A stretch of 64,000 bases of DNA, taken from the NCBI GenBank assembly GCA_029931535.1, contig JAQPZY010001200.1, positions 1,451,501 through 1,515,500 on the forward strand, given 5' to 3'. This document shows, one piece after another, positions 10,390 through 20,463 of the stretch. Numbering within the stretch: position 1 is the first letter of the stretch; every line of letters begins with the position of its first letter. Made by a program: the position numbers and the translations under genes. The DNA is from Margaritifera margaritifera (Eukaryota; Mollusca; Bivalvia; Unionida; Margaritiferidae). The notes beneath the pieces were generated by a model. The model saw only the letters and a list, made by a program, of their open reading frames with translations. It was not told the origin of the DNA and searched no databases.

Positions 10390-11137
10390 TGTTACGACTC
10401 TATGGTCTAAGAAAAATGTAACAGAAAGAAAGTGAAACCAACAAATCAAGTAAAAATCAACAAGCAATTTATTACTAGATAATTAAAATGAAAAATCAAA
10501 AGTCACTTACAGTAATGTGTTTTGAAATCCTAATAATCCAATAAGAATGATTGTTCTAATCACAAGTCCTAAATATAGAATGTTCCAAATTCACGGCTGT
10601 GTCCTTGAATGTTACTATGTGCCTTTGGTGTCCAAAGTCCTAATGTACTAGAAATCTTGATGTGTTGATGTCAAAATGAAGTATTCCAAAATCTCTGAAT
10701 AAGTTCTCATAAATTCCCAAATCATCAATTAAAAATCCAAAATCCAAAAGTTTATGAGCACTGTTATAATCCAATGAATATTTAAAATAATTCCTCTCTT
10801 AGAATTTGTAATGAATTTTCACAACTGTAATAGCTCTTTACAAGACTGATGGTAATGTCAAAACTGAATAAATGTCCACCAAACATGGTATATATAAAGA
10901 TTGGTCACATGACAGAATGTTCTAGAATATGAGTCATCTTAATGGAATTCTAACTGTAAACAAAATCAACCTTGACCTTCAAATTAAGAAAACATATTGA
11001 TCAAAACAACCTAATTCAAGGACACTAGTTAAACATGTTTTTCCTGATAATATTAAGATTTAAGCAAATATTAAAGTGAAGAAACATTTATAATTTCCTA
11101 AAATATTTATAATATTATATAAACATCATACATAACA
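10390..11137 (-). repeat. 3' LTR of the Gmr1-type element
   Basis: 748 bp, read on the minus strand from TGTTATGTATGATG to GAGTCGTAACA. It carries a TATA-like box (ggtatatataaag on the plus strand, 10887-10899) and a minus-strand AATAAA (plus tttatt, 10468-10473), as expected for promoter and polyadenylation signals of an LTR. Confidence 0.95.
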
Positions 11138-11147
11138 CCTCCCCTCA
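11138..11147 (-). other. Polypurine tract
   Basis: The minus strand reads GAGGGGAGG directly before the left LTR, the position of the plus-strand DNA primer in reverse transcription. Confidence 0.8.
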
Positions 11148-11275
11148 TAAAGAAAAAGAAAGATTTATGTAATAAAGCTTTCTTTTGAATATACATCTAA
11201 TACTATAATAACCAAAATTACATAAGAACATGTTTTATGATACTGGACTTAATTACATCAAGCAATATTACATTT

Positions 11276-14200
11276 CTAGGCACGTGAGAGTGCATCTGCA
11301 ATCACATTGTCTTTTCCCCTGATGTGTTTGATGTCAATGTTATATTCCTGCAATATCAAACTCCATCTCAACAATCTCCGATTTTTATCTTTCATTTTGT
11401 TGATGAAAGTAAGGGGATTGTGATCACTGTACACAATAATTGGAGAAAGAGCTGAGGTGACATACACTTCAAAATGCTGTAAAGCCAATATCAAAGCCAA
11501 ACATTCCTTCTCAATTGTGGAATAATTTTTCTGGTGCTTGTTTAGTTGTTTAGAAAAATAACACACAGGGTGATCCACACCACTTTTGTCTTCCTGAATC
11601 AATACTCCACCAACCCCTACATCACTTGCATCAACAGATAATTTAAATGATTGGCTGAAATTTGGTGCAGAAAGAACTGGTGCATTCTTAAGCATGGCCT
11701 TTAACTTGTCAAAAGATTCCTGACACTTGTCAGACCAAAAAAATTTAGTTTTCTTACTCAACAAACTTGTCAAAGGTTCAGCAATTTTGGAAAAATTGGA
11801 ACAAAATTTCCGATAATATCCAGCCATACCTAGAAATCGCATTAGTTGCTTTTTACAAATTGGAACTTGAAATTCAGAGATAGCTTTGACCTTAGCTTCT
11901 ATAGGTTTAACTTGACCTTGTCCCACAATATGTCCTAAAAATGTGACACAAGCATGGCAAAACTCACTTTTGCTCAAATTAATTGTCAGATTCGCATCGC
12001 TGAGTCGATCAAAGAATTTTCGAATGATTTCCAAATGATCTTCCCAGGTGTTGTTGTAGATAATGACGTCATCGATATAAGCGTCACAATTATCAAGACC
12101 AAATGTTATCATGTTCATCAGACGTTGAAACGTTGCAGGCGAATTTTTCATTCCAAACGGCATGACTTTATATTGATAAAGTCCATCTGGAGTTGCAAAT
12201 GCTGAAATTTCTTTTGCCCTTTCCGTCAGTGGAATTTGCCAGAATCCTTTTAAAAGGTCAAACTTGGTGACATATTCCGCATTTCCAATTTTATCAATGC
12301 AATCGTCCATTCTTGGGATTGGAAATGAATCAGTTTTGGTGACACTGTTGACTTTTCTATAGTCAGTACACATACGGAATGTATTATCTGGCTTGGGAAC
12401 AAGAATACATGGTGAACTCCAGTTACTTTTACTTGGTTCTATGAAATCATTCTTCAGTAAATACTGAATTTCTTTCTTCAGATAGTTCTGTTTGAGAGGA
12501 TTCATCCTATAAGGATGCTGTTTCACAGGCGCAGAATCTACAATGTCAACGTCATGATAAATTTTACTTGTTCGTGTTGGAACATCAGGAAACAAGTGCT
12601 CATAGTCATGTAATAGCTGTTTTAGTTCATTTCTTTCCTGTTGTTGTAGATGTGAAAGTTTCTGGTCTAGGTTGTTCAATATTTCTGAATTCCGAAGATT
12701 GGTTATACCAGAGTCACTATAGTCTGATCGTACTCCATCGTTGATATCTTCACTGTGTGGGACAGGTACAACTAAATTAACTGAATAATTAGCTGAGCTA
12801 TCTCTGTCAAAATATTCCTTTAACATATTTATATGACAAAGTTGTTTCTGTTTCCGTCTCCCAGGAGTGTTATTGATATAATTTAAGTCATTTACTTTCT
12901 TTTCAACGGTATAAGGACCATAAAATTTAGCTTGAAGAGGATTCTGAGGTATGGGAAAGAGAGCCAGAACTTTGTCACCAGGTTTAAAATTCCTTTCCTG
13001 TGAATTTCTGTCATACCTTAATTTCATTTTTGACTGGGTAGTGTGAAGATTAGTTCTTGCTACTTCACAGGCCTTTGACAACTTGTATTTGAAATCAGAA
13101 ACATAATCAAGAAGATTAATCTTTGAATCCTCATTTGAAAGAAGTTTCTCTTTCAATAATTTCAATGGTCCACAGACAGTATGACCAAAAACTAGTTCAA
13201 AGGGACTAAAACCCAACGACTCTTGAACTGATTCCCTAACAGCAAACAACAACAAATGAACACCCTCATCCCAATCCTTTTCTGTATCAAAGCAATATGA
13301 TCGAATCATATTCTTCAAAGTTTGATGAAATCTTTCCACAGCACCTTGACTTTCAGGGTGATAGGCAGAAGATTTAAACTGTTGGATGCCTTGTTCATGC
13401 ATAGCTTGCTGGAAAATTCCAGACATAAAATTTGACCCTTGATCTGACTGGACAGATTTGGGAAGGTCAACAAGTGTAAAAAACTTCACCAAAGCTTTCA
13501 CAATAGTTTTAGTTTTTATATTTCTCAGAGGAATTGCTTCTGGAAATCTTGTACATGCACACATGATGGTCAACAAGTATTGGTTGCCTAACTTGGTTTT
13601 AGGTAACGGACCAACACAGTCTACCATTATTCTACTAAATGGTTCATCAAATGCAGGAATAGGTTGCAGATGAGCCTTAGGTATCTTCTGATTGGGTTTT
13701 CCTACCATTTGACAAGTGTGACAAGATCTGCAGTATTTAGAAACATCACTTTTGAGTTTCGGCCAATAAAAATGATTCAAGATCTTGTGATAAGTCTTAC
13801 GGACTCCTAAATGACCAGCCAAAGGAGTTTCATGGGCTAAATTAAGAATTTCCTGTCGATATGACTTAGGAACAACAATTTGATAGCTCACTGACCACTC
13901 GTCACCAGCGGGTACATCAAGTGGTCTCCATTTCCTCATAAGGACCCCATTTTTCACAAAGTAACACACTGGAACTTGTGTGGCTTCAGTTTCACTAATA
14001 GCCCTCTGAAACAAACAAGATATCTCGGGATCTTGCTCCTGTTCAACGACAAGGGATTGTCGTTTGTCACCCTGAGTAGGACAAAGAGAATGAGTTGCCA
14101 AAAGAGGATCACTGTGATCAATACCATTTGATTGATCAATACCTGAGGAAAAAGTGACCTCATCAAAAGACTGACCAATACATGTGTCAGCTAAAGGAAT

Positions 14201-16111
14201 AATATCCTGATCAACATCACTCTCAAGAGCTCTTTTTGCCATAGCTCTAGTAACTGCACAAGCAGGGTACAAATCAGGGATTTCAGTTTCGACACGATCA
14301 ACTTTCTGATCCAAACAAGGCTTGTCAGTTACAAGTGGATTAACCACAACCTTATCTCCAGCTAGGTCATTGCCTATAAATAAATGAACACCCTCTATGG
14401 GTAAAGAAGTCACTGCCCCAACTTTCACAGGTCCAGAAACTAAGTCTGATGCCAAATTTACACAATGAAGAGGAACATTTACAAAGCCGCACTCTACTCC
14501 CTGAACAAGAACACTTTCACTTGAAGAAGACTCCTCAGACAAAGGCAAAGTACCTGATAATAAAAGACTCTGAGAAGCTCCAGTGTCCCTTAATATTTTA
14601 ATTGGGATAGGTTTGGCAGAATCACCAATAAGTGATATAGAACCTTCTGACATGAATGGTTCATAAGCCTCCAAAATAGAATCAGACTGGGGTTTGTTTG
14701 ACCCAACAAATGTAATGCTTTCAATACAAGACCGTGACCTTGACCTCGTAGAAATAAGAGCATTTGGAAAAGCTCTGTCTTTTCTCTGTTGCTTATTTTT
14801 CAACTTGAAGCAATCAGAAATAACGTGCCCTTTCTTTTTACAATAAGTGCACGTAGGAAGAGATAAGGATTTCTGATCAGTCTTATCAGATGTTTGATTC
14901 CTAACAGTTGTGCTGTTGTGAAATTTGGAAGTACTCGAATGAGATTGAAATGGTTTTTTACCAAAAAACTGCTGAGAGGACGACTTATTGCCAAATGAAA
15001 TTTTGTGAGTCAAGGAATAATCATCAGCCATACGAGCAGCATTTTCCAAAGCTTCCACATTCTGCTCGTCAAGATAGGTTTTAACATCACTATGGATGCA
15101 CCTCTTGAACTCTTCAATTAATACGAGCTGTCTGAGGTTATCATAAGCTTGATCAACTTTCTTGGCTGAGCACCACCTATCAAATAGTTGTTCTTTATCC
15201 CTTGCAAATTCGACATGAGTTTGTCCAGTTTCTTTTCTACAATTCCTAAACCTTTGTCGATATGCCTCTGGTACCAACTCATAAGCTTTCAAGATGTACT
15301 CCTTAACCACATCATAATCAGTGCTTTGTTGTACTGACAGTGAAGTGTAGACTTCACGAGCTTTGCCAATAAGTACACTTTGTAATAACAAAGTCCAATG
15401 CTCTCTGTGCCATTTCAAGTTTTCAGCTATTTTCTCGAAATGAAGAAAGTATTTATCTACTTCTTTTTCCTGAAAAAGGGGTACTAACCTAATATATCTA
15501 GTAACATCAAAACCTGAACTTGTGTTTAAAGGAGTGGAGTGTGCTCTGTTTGCCAGTTCTAATTCTCTTAATTTAAATTGCATTTCCCTTTCTTCTCTTT
15601 CTCTCTCTCTCTGCATCTCCCTCTCCTGTTTCTCTCTCTCCATCTGCATTTGTATCTGCCTCTCTTCCTTCTGCAGTTGGATCTGCCTCTCTTCTTTCTG
15701 CATTTGGATCTGCCTCTCTTCTTTCTGCATTTGTATCTGCCTCTCTTCTTTCTGCATTTGGATCTGCCTCTCTTCTTTCTGCATTTGTATCTGCCTCTCT
15801 TCCTTCTCTCTCTCTCTCTGAATCTGAAGCTTTGCCAATTCTAAATCAATCTGGTTCTTTAACTCTAATTCCCTTAATTTCCTGTCAGAACCAGATACAG
15901 GCTTTCTCTTCAAACTTAAAGCACTGCTATCAAAAATTCCCTTTCCTACTAAATACTGAATTAAAATAATCTTTATCTCCTGTTTTGTCAATGATACTTT
16001 TGCCTCAGATAGACTGTATTTTCTGGCAAGCTCGAGCAACTCATCCTTTCTCATGCACTCTAACCCCTCCTGGGTAGGTTTTGAAATGAAATTCTGAACA
16101 TTAGATGCCAT
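11276..16111 (-). CDS. Gag-Pol polyprotein, 1611 aa, INT before RT
   Basis: Single intact frame. Residues about 15-60 look like a SAP-type helix pair. Residues about 85-190 are a charged coiled coil with six near-identical 9-residue repeats (EERQIQMQK). Residues about 205-380 are a capsid region resembling the SCAN fold (KWHREHWTLLLQSVLIGKAR). A CCHC knuckle CTYCKKKGHVISDC lies near 420. Protease DTGASQS is near 508. Integrase follows: a zinc-binding part (HLGVRKTYHKIL, CRSCHTCQ, near 760-795) and a core with Asp in DCVGPLP (about 830), Asp in SDQGSNF (about 890) and Glu in GAVERFHQ (about 924). RT has YIDDVIIY near 1347. RNase H has SVDASDVGVGG near 1494, and the protein ends DALSRA. The first ATG after the PBS is used. 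No gag/pol frameshift or stop is seen, so processing presumably relies on the protease. Confidence 0.95.
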   Translation of the reverse strand: MASNVQNFISKPTQEGLECMRKDELLELARKYSLSEAKVSLTKQEIKIILIQYLVGKGIFDSSALSLKRKPVSGSDRKLRELELKNQIDLELAKLQIQREREKEERQIQMQKEERQIQMQKEERQIQMQKEERQIQMQKEERQIQLQKEERQIQMQMEREKQEREMQREREREEREMQFKLRELELANRAHSTPLNTSSGFDVTRYIRLVPLFQEKEVDKYFLHFEKIAENLKWHREHWTLLLQSVLIGKAREVYTSLSVQQSTDYDVVKEYILKAYELVPEAYRQRFRNCRKETGQTHVEFARDKEQLFDRWCSAKKVDQAYDNLRQLVLIEEFKRCIHSDVKTYLDEQNVEALENAARMADDYSLTHKISFGNKSSSQQFFGKKPFQSHSSTSKFHNSTTVRNQTSDKTDQKSLSLPTCTYCKKKGHVISDCFKLKNKQQRKDRAFPNALISTRSRSRSCIESITFVGSNKPQSDSILEAYEPFMSEGSISLIGDSAKPIPIKILRDTGASQSLLLSGTLPLSEESSSSESVLVQGVECGFVNVPLHCVNLASDLVSGPVKVGAVTSLPIEGVHLFIGNDLAGDKVVVNPLVTDKPCLDQKVDRVETEIPDLYPACAVTRAMAKRALESDVDQDIIPLADTCIGQSFDEVTFSSGIDQSNGIDHSDPLLATHSLCPTQGDKRQSLVVEQEQDPEISCLFQRAISETEATQVPVCYFVKNGVLMRKWRPLDVPAGDEWSVSYQIVVPKSYRQEILNLAHETPLAGHLGVRKTYHKILNHFYWPKLKSDVSKYCRSCHTCQMVGKPNQKIPKAHLQPIPAFDEPFSRIMVDCVGPLPKTKLGNQYLLTIMCACTRFPEAIPLRNIKTKTIVKALVKFFTLVDLPKSVQSDQGSNFMSGIFQQAMHEQGIQQFKSSAYHPESQGAVERFHQTLKNMIRSYCFDTEKDWDEGVHLLLFAVRESVQESLGFSPFELVFGHTVCGPLKLLKEKLLSNEDSKINLLDYVSDFKYKLSKACEVARTNLHTTQSKMKLRYDRNSQERNFKPGDKVLALFPIPQNPLQAKFYGPYTVEKKVNDLNYINNTPGRRKQKQLCHINMLKEYFDRDSSANYSVNLVVPVPHSEDINDGVRSDYSDSGITNLRNSEILNNLDQKLSHLQQQERNELKQLLHDYEHLFPDVPTRTSKIYHDVDIVDSAPVKQHPYRMNPLKQNYLKKEIQYLLKNDFIEPSKSNWSSPCILVPKPDNTFRMCTDYRKVNSVTKTDSFPIPRMDDCIDKIGNAEYVTKFDLLKGFWQIPLTERAKEISAFATPDGLYQYKVMPFGMKNSPATFQRLMNMITFGLDNCDAYIDDVIIYNNTWEDHLEIIRKFFDRLSDANLTINLSKSEFCHACVTFLGHIVGQGQVKPIEAKVKAISEFQVPICKKQLMRFLGMAGYYRKFCSNFSKIAEPLTSLLSKKTKFFWSDKCQESFDKLKAMLKNAPVLSAPNFSQSFKLSVDASDVGVGGVLIQEDKSGVDHPVCYFSKQLNKHQKNYSTIEKECLALILALQHFEVYVTSALSPIIVYSDHNPLTFINKMKDKNRRLLRWSLILQEYNIDIKHIRGKDNVIADALSRA
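15645..15810 (-). repeat. 27-bp coding repeat inside gag
   Basis: Six tandem 27-bp units encode EERQIQMQK-type nonamers in the gag coiled coil. Variation between units is mostly silent or Met/Leu. Such units can expand or contract by slippage without breaking the frame. Confidence 0.85.
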
Positions 16112-16259
16112 TGTAAATGCTTGTTGGTTTCACGCAAAAAAAAATTCTCTATTAAAAATCTTTGCCAAAGACAAAAAAAATTCAGAGACAAAATCAATAT
16201 GAATTTCAAAGATAAATTTAATATCTCTAATATACTTTAATGAAATTCAGATCCCAGAA

Positions 16260-16271
16260 GACGAGCCCCCA
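16260..16271 (-). other. Primer-binding site, tRNA-Pro-like
   Basis: On the minus strand, five bases after the 5' LTR, the sequence is TGGGGGCTCGTC. These 12 bases equal the start of the classic tRNA-Pro primer-binding site of gammaretroviruses; the next bases differ. It should pair with the 3' end of a host tRNA that primes reverse transcription. Confidence 0.7.
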
Positions 16272-16276
16272 ATTTC

Positions 16277-17024
16277 TGTTACGACTCTATGGTCTAAGAA
16301 AAATGTAACAGAAAGAAAGTGAAACCAACAAATCAAGTAAAAATCAACAAGCAATTTATTACTAGATAATTAAAATGAAAAATCAAAAGTCACTTACAGT
16401 AATGTGTTTTGAAATCCTAATAATCCAATAAGAATGATTGTTCTAATCACAAGTCCTAAATATAGAATGTTCCAAATTCACGGCTGTGTCCTTGAATGTT
16501 ACTATGTGCCTTTGGTGTCCAAAGTCCTGATGTACTAGAAATCTTGATGTGTTGATGTCAAAATGAAGTATTCCAAAATCTCTGAATAAGTTCTCATAAA
16601 TTCCCAAATCATCAATTAAAAATCCAAAATCCAAAAGTTTATGAGCACTGTTATAATCCAATGAATATTTAAAATAATTCCTCTCTTAGAATTTGTAATG
16701 AATTTTCACAACTGTAATAGCTCTTTACAAGACTGATGGTAATGTCAAAACTGAATAAATGTCCACCAAACATGGTATATATAAAGATTGGTCACATGAC
16801 AGAATGTTCTAGAATATGAGTCATCTTAATGGAATTCTGACTGTAAACAAAATCAACCTTGACCTTCAAATTGAGAAAACATATTGATCAAAACAACCTA
16901 ATTCAAGGACACTAGTTAAACATGTTTTTCCTGATAATATTAAGATTTAAGCAAATATTAAAGTGAAGAAACATTTATAATTTCCTAAAATATTTATAAT
17001 ATTATATAAACATCATACATAACA
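16277..17024 (-). repeat. 5' LTR of the Gmr1-type element
   Basis: 748 bp, differing from the other LTR at three sites that I found. A TATA-like box is at 16774-16786. Upstream of gag, 16112-16276 is leader with the primer-binding site. Confidence 0.95.
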
Positions 17025-17028
17025 ATAT

Positions 17029-17258
17029 GCAACTAAATTCTTAACATCTGAGACTTTACTTAAATTGAGAACCATGAGCATTCTGTTATTTTTTATTAAG
17101 CCAGGCTATGTGTGACTAATTTAGTTTGATAATACCTTTATTTCAAAATATTTGCTCGCTCAGCACAGAAATAATATGCACATTGCTTTTGCCTAGCATT
17201 TGAAATATGTAGGTTAGAGGAAATAATTTAATGATGTAAAGAAGAAACATAATATTAT
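17029..17258. other. No gene recognised
   Basis: AT-rich flank of the retrotransposon without supported frames. Confidence 0.5.
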
Positions 17259-17260
17259 AG

Positions 17261-17500
17261 GTCAGAGTAATCTTTTTCATGACGTAACTGAGTAATAACA
17301 TTGTTTGGTCAGAGTAATCTTTTTCATGACCTAAATAAGTAATAATAGTATAGGTCAGAGTAATCTTTTTCATGACGTAAATAAGTAATAATATTGTTAG
17401 GTCAGAGTAATCTTTTTCATGACGTAAATAAGTAATAATATTGTTAGGTCAGATTAATCTTTTTCATGACGTAAATGAGTAACACTATTGTTAGCAGAGC
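17261..17500. repeat. 47-bp tandem repeat, five copies
   Basis: Units starting gtcagagtaatctttttcat occur at 17261, 17308, 17354, 17401 and 17448. The last has one base changed in the opening word. Confidence 0.92.
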
Positions 17501-17686
17501 GATTATGTTGAATAATTCACATTAGACGATAGAACTATGACACATATTAGGTATGCAATCATGCATTATTTTATCTTAACTTTGTTGTCGAGCTTACCAT
17601 TATCAATAAAGATAGGAACTCAGATACATCTCTATTTTCAAATGCAAGATGTTTGTCTTAGCCTTATGCAAAGAAGACAATGATCA

Positions 17687-17766
17687 GCGTATGTATGTAT
17701 GTATGTATGTATGTATGTATGTATGTATGTATGTATGTATGTATGTATGTATGTATGTATGTATGT
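17687..17766. repeat. (TATG)n microsatellite
   Basis: About 19 copies, followed by degenerate ATGG words and a (GT)n run at 17842-17865. Confidence 0.95.
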
Positions 17767-17991
17767 GTATATTTATGTATGTATGCATGGATGGATGGAC
17801 GGATAGGAGAATGCATGTGAGTACAGTAAAATCAATCATACACCGTGTGTGTGTGTGTGTGTGTTTGTGTACTATGCTTCTAATGCGAGGACACTATACA
17901 CATTGTCTTTTATTATTTATTGTATATTGAAACTGTAATTGTAGTCTCTCCTGAGTAAGGATAGTGAGTTATAGTAGTCATATTTAAGTCC

Positions 17992-18387
17992 GGTGATGCT
18001 TGTAATACGGAAAATTATAGAGGTATTACTTTACTAATTTGCTTTTCAAAATTATTTACCAGTGTTTTAAATGAAAGACTGTTGAATTTGGCGGAGGAAA
18101 ATTACAAACTATCGGATGTGCAATTTGGTTTCAAGAAAGGAGTGGGAACTACTGACGCTATTTTTGTTTTACATTGTTTGATTAATAAATATTTAGGTCA
18201 AGGTGAAAGGTTTTACGCAGCTTTTGTTGACTTTAAAAAGGCATTTGATAGCTTTTACATAAATGGTTTGGGCTTGAAGGTTTTTAGACAAAATGTAAAT
18301 GGCAAAATGTTAACTGTTCTAAATTTTATATACAGTCTAGTTAAATCATGTGCTTCACATTGGGATATTTGTAGTGCTTTTTTCTAG
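17992..18387 (+). pseudogene. Non-LTR retrotransposon RT fragment
   Basis: A 131-codon frame contains ENYRGITLL, VQFGFKKGVGTTDAI and RFYAAFVDFKKAFDS. These are the order and spacing of LINE reverse transcriptase motifs up to the first catalytic Asp block. The frame ends at 18387 before the second catalytic block, and no endonuclease part is seen upstream. It is a 5'- and 3'-truncated copy; the clade is not determined. Confidence 0.8.
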
Positions 18388-18705
18388 TAAATGAAAAGTA
18401 TTAAACGTGTTACTAGATATTGATGGTTTATACGACTGTACATACGTCATTCATAATTATTTCTAGGGTTCGCATAACCAAGTGTAGAGCATGTGCTGTC
18501 ACTACCACATAGTCACTATCCGAAGAGTTTTTCCCAGACCTAAAATCTTTTCTACCTTCAAATAAAATATATTGGATCCAATTGAAAACAAAAACAATCA
18601 TATGTACGTTTTCAACCTCTAAAAGAGAGCCTTGTATTGAAAATACGAACCCCACTGAATGTAATCAATGCTATCCCATACACAATGATTTCCAAAACAC
18701 TAAAG

Positions 18706-18910
18706 AAACTCAACTGGACGATCTGGGTGGATTTCCAAAAGTCATACAAGCTGAACTGGACGATCTGGGTGGATATTCAAAAGGAACACAAGCTGAACTG
18801 GACGATCTGGGTTGATTCCCAAAAGCTACACAAGCTCCACTGAGCTATTAACATGGATTTTCCCAAAAACTATACAAGCTGAACTGGACAATCTGGGTCG
18901 ATTTTGATGG
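18706..18910. repeat. 42-bp tandem repeat
   Basis: Units around the word aactggacgatctgggt start near 18710, 18752 and 18794. A degraded unit and a final copy (actggacaatctgggt) lie near 18880. Confidence 0.85.
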
Positions 18911-19149
18911 TAAGACATTGTTATGAGCTACAAAATTCTCGCCCGTAATATTAGTTTAAAACTGTTTTTGGAAGGGGACTTAGCTAATAATCTTTGTATA
19001 ATCTATTTGCAGTTGATTGAATAACAAGATCTAACTAGTTATACAATGGTCTATTGACAGTATGAATGCTGGTATTAGGTACTCTTCGAGGGGGAGAAAA
19101 CTAATTAATGCGATCAACAACACCCCCCCCAAAAAAAGAGAAAAAACCT
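18911..19149. other. No gene recognised
   Basis: Includes a short poly-C/poly-A run near 19121-19140 but no supported gene. Confidence 0.5.
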
Positions 19150-20285
19150 TGGATAAGCGACTACGTACCTTTGCAGATAGATGTTTTATTTGTCTGTGCA
19201 GTCGTATGTCTGAAAAATGTCCCTGTAGTTTAAATCATCAACTTTTTTCAGTCAGTGTCACCTACATACTGCTGTTTGCAGTTCAACAATACACTACATA
19301 GACTAACGTTTGTGTATCTCATGGAAGATGCTGTTTAATTCTAAAATTTATATTTGTCTGAATGAATGAAATAATCACACAACTTACAACCACAAGGTTC
19401 ACACTTAACACAACTCGGTTTGTCGATACATGGTAATTTGGATCTCTCTAATATGTCCCTCATGTTCTTAATGTCTTTATAAGAATTAACGAAAAGTGGA
19501 TCTTCCAAAAGCTTCAGGAAATTTTGTTGCCAATCACTAAACTTTTGTCTAGCATGTTTTGATGCAGACCCTGAATGTCTATTTAAATGAACAATGAACG
19601 GAATTAGTTGATTTTTTTCCTGTGAATATTTATCTTTCTTAATGTCTCATATTTCATATTCCTATATTCTCTGATTTTGTAAACTATTGCTCGAAGTCTT
19701 GCGAAAAGGCAATATACAAGCGTTGTGAAAATATTGTTCCATGTTGCATCTCTAATGGAATCTAAGTATTTAAAATGTAAGAACGTATACCATGGACGAA
19801 AACGTTTTGAAAGTACCAATTGATAAGTGTCAGTTTGCTTGAAATAAAACCTAGTATCCAGATTATCTTCCTATCAAAGTTATTTGCGTTGTAGATTATG
19901 ACATTCAAGAAGTATACACTTTACTTACTAATTTTAATTGATGAGTGTTGGTTATTCATTCTAATCAGGTAGGAAACTCCTTTAGTTGATGAGTGTTGGT
20001 TATTCATCCCAATCAGGTAGGAAACTCCTTTAGTTGATGAGTGGTGGTTATTCATCCCAATCAGGTGGGAAACTCCTTTAGTTGATGAGTGGTGGTTATT
20101 CATCCCAATCAGGTAGGAAACTCCATGAGTTCTTTTTCCGAATGGGTCCAAATGAAGAGAATATCATCAATAAACCTAACATAAAAATGGTGGCTTTTAG
20201 GTCTTTGCAAAAATATGTATTTATCCCATACATCAATAATGTTTACATTAGCTGTAGCAAACATGTTCCCCATATCTGTAAATTT
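19150..20285 (-). mobile_element. Penelope-like element remnant (RT, linker, GIY-YIG)
   Basis: Minus-strand pieces follow Penelope-like order. The RT active-site segment is RFIDDILFIWTHSEKEL (about 20195-20145). Next is a block with TRFYFKQTDTYQLVLSKRF (about 19835). The linker reads LIPFIVHLNRHSGSASKHAR with KNMRDILERSKL and a Cys-rich CVKCEPCGCKLC (19610-19341). A GIY-YIG remnant contains NCKQQYVGDTD (about 19285-19253) and GHFSDIRLHRQIKHL (about 19220). Stops and frameshifts separate the pieces, and upstream RT motifs are missing. The enzyme would nick DNA with the GIY-YIG domain and prime reverse transcription there. Confidence 0.78.
19935..20126. repeat. 48-bp tandem repeat inside the Penelope RT
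   Basis: Four copies of a 48-bp unit (ttagttgatgagtgttggtt at unit start) lie immediately downstream of the RT IDD motif in the sense of the element. In one frame the unit encodes KGVSYLIGMNNHHSST. The unit derives from the element itself. Confidence 0.9.
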
Positions 20286-20463
20286 CTTTTGTTCATTTCA
20301 TTAAGAATTAAATCGTTCGTTTCAGACAAGCAGACAGATACAAATATATAGATAGATGAATATGCATGCATATAGAGAGATAGATGGGTATGTGTGGGAT
20401 GAGTAGATGGGTTGATATTTCATTGGATGGAAGATGTAAGGACAGACAGATATATATATATAT

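Larger units (their letters stand above)
10390..17024 (-). mobile_element. Complete Gmr1-type Ty3/gypsy LTR retrotransposon
   Basis: Two 748-bp direct LTRs (10390-11137 and 16277-17024) beginning TG and ending CA flank one long minus-strand gag-pol. The 4-bp ATAT on both sides (10386-10389 and 17025-17028) fits a target-site duplication, although the AT-rich setting makes that weak evidence alone. A purine tract next to the left LTR and a primer-binding site next to the right LTR confirm minus-strand orientation. The LTRs differ at three positions that I found, so insertion is recent. Domain order in pol is PR-INT-RT-RNaseH, as in the Gmr1 group described from fish and other deuterostomes, not the usual Ty3/gypsy order. 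Confidence 0.93.

Noticed and set aside
15522..15844. Leu/Ser/Cys-rich plus-strand frames opposite gag
   Set aside because: Antisense shadow of the gag coiled-coil repeat.
19921..20151. 76-codon frame with GVSYLIGMNNHHSST repeats as a gene
   Set aside because: It is the tandem-expanded part of the Penelope-like RT read in a secondary frame.
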